Shown here: piece by piece, positions 7,243-8,533 of the stretch
Layout of the letters: each line of letters opens with the position of its first letter
How positions within the stretch are numbered: the stretch's first letter is position 1
Assembly (NCBI GenBank): GCA_002319875.1
Contig: DCFS01000344.1
Coordinates: 12,970 to 21,502, forward strand
Origin: Treponema sp. UBA1798
Lineage (GTDB): Bacteria; Spirochaetota; Spirochaetia; Treponematales; Treponemataceae
Direction of reading: 5' to 3'
DNA length: 8,533 bases
Notes under the pieces: generated by a model
Seen by the model: the letters and a program-made list of their open reading frames with translations, nothing else
The model's database searches: none
What the model was told of the DNA's origin: nothing
Made by a program: the position numbers and the translations under genes

Positions 7243-7586
7243 TGGATACAGCAAATACTGACCGGATGAAAATTCCTGAAACCGACGGAGAAGGCCGGAA
7301 AATGCAACGGATAGAACTGATTTTTTCACAGGCAATGGAGGAAGATTTTGTCGAAGCCTTCAAAAAAAAGATGATAAGGAACTATACGGAAATACCTTCT
7401 CTTATAGGGACCGGATACAGTACTCCCAAGCTCGGAAACGAAATATGGCCTCAGCTCAATACGATGATGATCCTGTTCTGTACCGATGAAGAGACAGAAA
7501 AAGTAAAAGACATCGTAAAGGACCTGCGGAAACGCTATGCCGGCGAGGGAATAGCATGTTACATCAGTAAAGCACACGAATGGTAA
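7242..7586 (+). CDS. PII-like transporter-associated protein (PG0541-type)
   Basis: This small soluble protein of 114 residues (94 from the alternative ATG at 7302) has no signal peptide or membrane segment. The conserved part begins at MQRIELIFSQAMEEDF (21-36), then a beta-alpha-beta pattern, a glycine-rich loop GTGYSTPKLGNEIWPQ (56-71), strand MMILFC (75-80), an acidic helix (82-99) and a final strand GIACYIS (103-109). I recognise this as the PII-like PG0541 family, named for a Porphyromonas protein and found beside RND transporter genes. PII-like trimers sense small molecules such as nucleotides or metals, with a flexible loop that contacts a partner; residues 56-71 are the obvious candidate loop. 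A role in modulating this pump is inferred from position. The 7242 start has GAGGG (7231-7235) at 6-nt spacing and overlaps the RND stop. The 7302 start has a good GGAGAAGG site and matches the domain start, so either is possible. Confidence 0.85.
   Translation: MDTANTDRMKIPETDGEGRKMQRIELIFSQAMEEDFVEAFKKKMIRNYTEIPSLIGTGYSTPKLGNEIWPQLNTMMILFCTDEETEKVKDIVKDLRKRYAGEGIACYISKAHEW
7287..7294 (+). promoter_or_regulatory. Internal Shine-Dalgarno supporting an alternative start at 7302
   Basis: GGAGAAGG lies 7 nt before the in-frame ATG at 7302, which begins the conserved part of the PII-like protein. It is stronger than the GAGGG ahead of the 7242 start. The first 20 residues from 7242 are polar and not obviously part of the domain. 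Either two forms are made or 7302 is the real start. Confidence 0.4.
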
Positions 7587-7593
7587 CATCCGT

Positions 7594-8533
7594 ATGAAAC
7601 CTGCAACATCATATACAGCTGCACTGGCAGTCCTGATACTAAGCATCTGCTGTCCTCTTTTTTCTTTATCGTCCGGAAAAAAAACGGACAGCGGAAAAAC
7701 GGACTCCCTCTCTGACGAAGGGCACGGAAACGGTCAGCCGGTATCAGATATAGCACTTGATATTGCAGGATTTTCGATATCAGGGAAAGATCTGCTCCGC
7801 AGCGGATACGACTGGTTTGATTACGACATCATCCGTGATATTCCCTTTTTTTTTATTGCCTTACCGGCAATTTCAGCACGGATATCCAGCCCGCGGCCGG
7901 CAGGGGGAAAAAAGGAAAAAATGCAGTTGTTTTCTTCCGGATATACAGCAGGAGCTTCGCTGACACCTGTCGGTATAGGAACAGATGCGGGAGTTTTCTG
8001 TTCAATAACGCCGCTTCTGACATTCTCAGCCTCTGCAAAAGTACAAACGGGATGGAATTACGGATCAAGTTTCATAACGATCGGAACATATAATCCTGAG
8101 CAGAAAGAATACGATTCCTGCACATCACTGAGCGAACTGGCTTATACCATAAAAACTTCGGCAATGCTGACAATTCCTGCGGGGAATTATATGATGCAAT
8201 TGGGTTATTCGCCAGAATTGACAGGTTTTACCGGCGCCGGTGACGGACAGCCGTGGAAATGCGGTATCGGACAGGACAGCGTAAACGGGTGGAAATATAA
8301 TGCCTTCATATCTGTTCTACGGATTTTGAATAAAGAAAAAATAAAAATGGCAGGTATAACGCTGGCAGCAGACGGATGGTACAGCAGCAGTTATTTCGAC
8401 AGCGTATATGAACCGTATAATCCGGGCTTCGTCACATTTACGGTGACTCCCATGATACGTATCCAGCCGGCAAAAAAACAGAACCTTATGATTATGGCCG
8501 TTTTTGCGCGTGAACGGAAATTTGAAAATGAAA
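7594..8533 (+). CDS. Putative exported beta-rich envelope protein (3' end outside window)
   Basis: An open frame begins at ATG 7594, 7 nt after the PII-like gene stop, and runs without a stop to the right edge, giving at least 313 residues; the true end is missing. Residues 1-27 look like a signal peptide (hydrophobic core ALAVLILSICCPLF, cleavage possibly near LSLSS). A polar linker follows, rich in Lys, Ser, Asp and Gly (28-50). From about residue 113 there are many alternating short strands rich in Gly, Ser, Thr, Tyr and Trp (for example YTAGASLTP, LTFSASAKVQTGWNY, NYMMQLGYSPEL, FVTFTVTPMIRI), resembling an outer-membrane beta-barrel. I do not recognise the family. No good Shine-Dalgarno is visible, so translation may be coupled to the preceding gene. 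The close spacing places it in the pump operon. A periplasmic beta-sandwich protein is an alternative. Tracts A8 (7677-7684) and T9 (7846-7854) lie in its first third. Confidence 0.75.
   Translation, partial: MKPATSYTAALAVLILSICCPLFSLSSGKKTDSGKTDSLSDEGHGNGQPVSDIALDIAGFSISGKDLLRSGYDWFDYDIIRDIPFFFIALPAISARISSPRPAGGKKEKMQLFSSGYTAGASLTPVGIGTDAGVFCSITPLLTFSASAKVQTGWNYGSSFITIGTYNPEQKEYDSCTSLSELAYTIKTSAMLTIPAGNYMMQLGYSPELTGFTGAGDGQPWKCGIGQDSVNGWKYNAFISVLRILNKEKIKMAGITLAADGWYSSSYFDSVYEPYNPGFVTFTVTPMIRIQPAKKQNLMIMAVFARERKFENE

Noticed and set aside
6819..7307. Longest of the minus-strand open frames (162 codons) opposite the end of the RND gene and the start of the PII-like gene
   Set aside because: It lies antisense to well-supported genes, has a Ser/Pro/Ile-rich composition typical of antisense frames, and resembles no family; the other minus-strand frames are rejected on the same grounds.
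7648..7653. Lipobox-like Cys-Cys in the signal peptide of the last gene
   Set aside because: The residue before the first cysteine is Ile, and the hydrophobic stretch continues past the cysteines, so signal peptidase I cleavage is more likely than lipidation.

Overview
The window carries one tightly packed plus-strand gene cluster that encodes a complete RND-type tripartite efflux pump, its regulator and two accessory proteins. The likely source is a host-associated spirochete close to Treponema. This rests on the moderate GC content with frequent ATA and AAA codons, a spirochete-like lipoprotein signal on the adaptor, and an adaptor without an alpha-hairpin like BesA of Borrelia. It is an inference from protein style; there is no rRNA or other marker gene in the window.

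Layout: positions 1-342 are non-coding or hold the unrecognisable tail of something upstream. They include a GC-rich inverted repeat at the left edge (36-65) and, just before the first gene, a clear sigma70-like promoter (255-283) overlaid by two palindromes (269-282 and 288-315) that look like TetR-family operators. Six genes then follow in one direction: a double-headed TetR regulator (343-1638), a TolC-like outer-membrane factor (1646-3070), a lipoprotein adaptor/membrane fusion protein (3067-4032), an RND permease (4057-7242), a small PII-like protein of the PG0541 transporter-associated type (7242-7586), and a putative secreted or outer-membrane beta-rich protein that runs off the right edge (7594 to beyond 8533). 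Junctions are +7, -4, +24, -1 and +7 nt, no terminator is visible between genes, and no other promoter is evident, so a single transcript is the simplest reading.

Working model: the fused TetR protein represses the operon from the paired palindromes at the promoter and releases it when one or both ligand domains bind a substrate. The RND protein takes substrate from the inner membrane or periplasm and passes it through the hairpin-less adaptor to the TolC-like channel. The PII-like protein could gate the pump from the cytoplasm. The last gene may supply an envelope component that works with the pump.

The least ordinary parts are the tandem TetR fusion with its two different palindromes sharing one half-site, the PII-like protein inside a pump operon, and the unrecognised envelope protein at the end.
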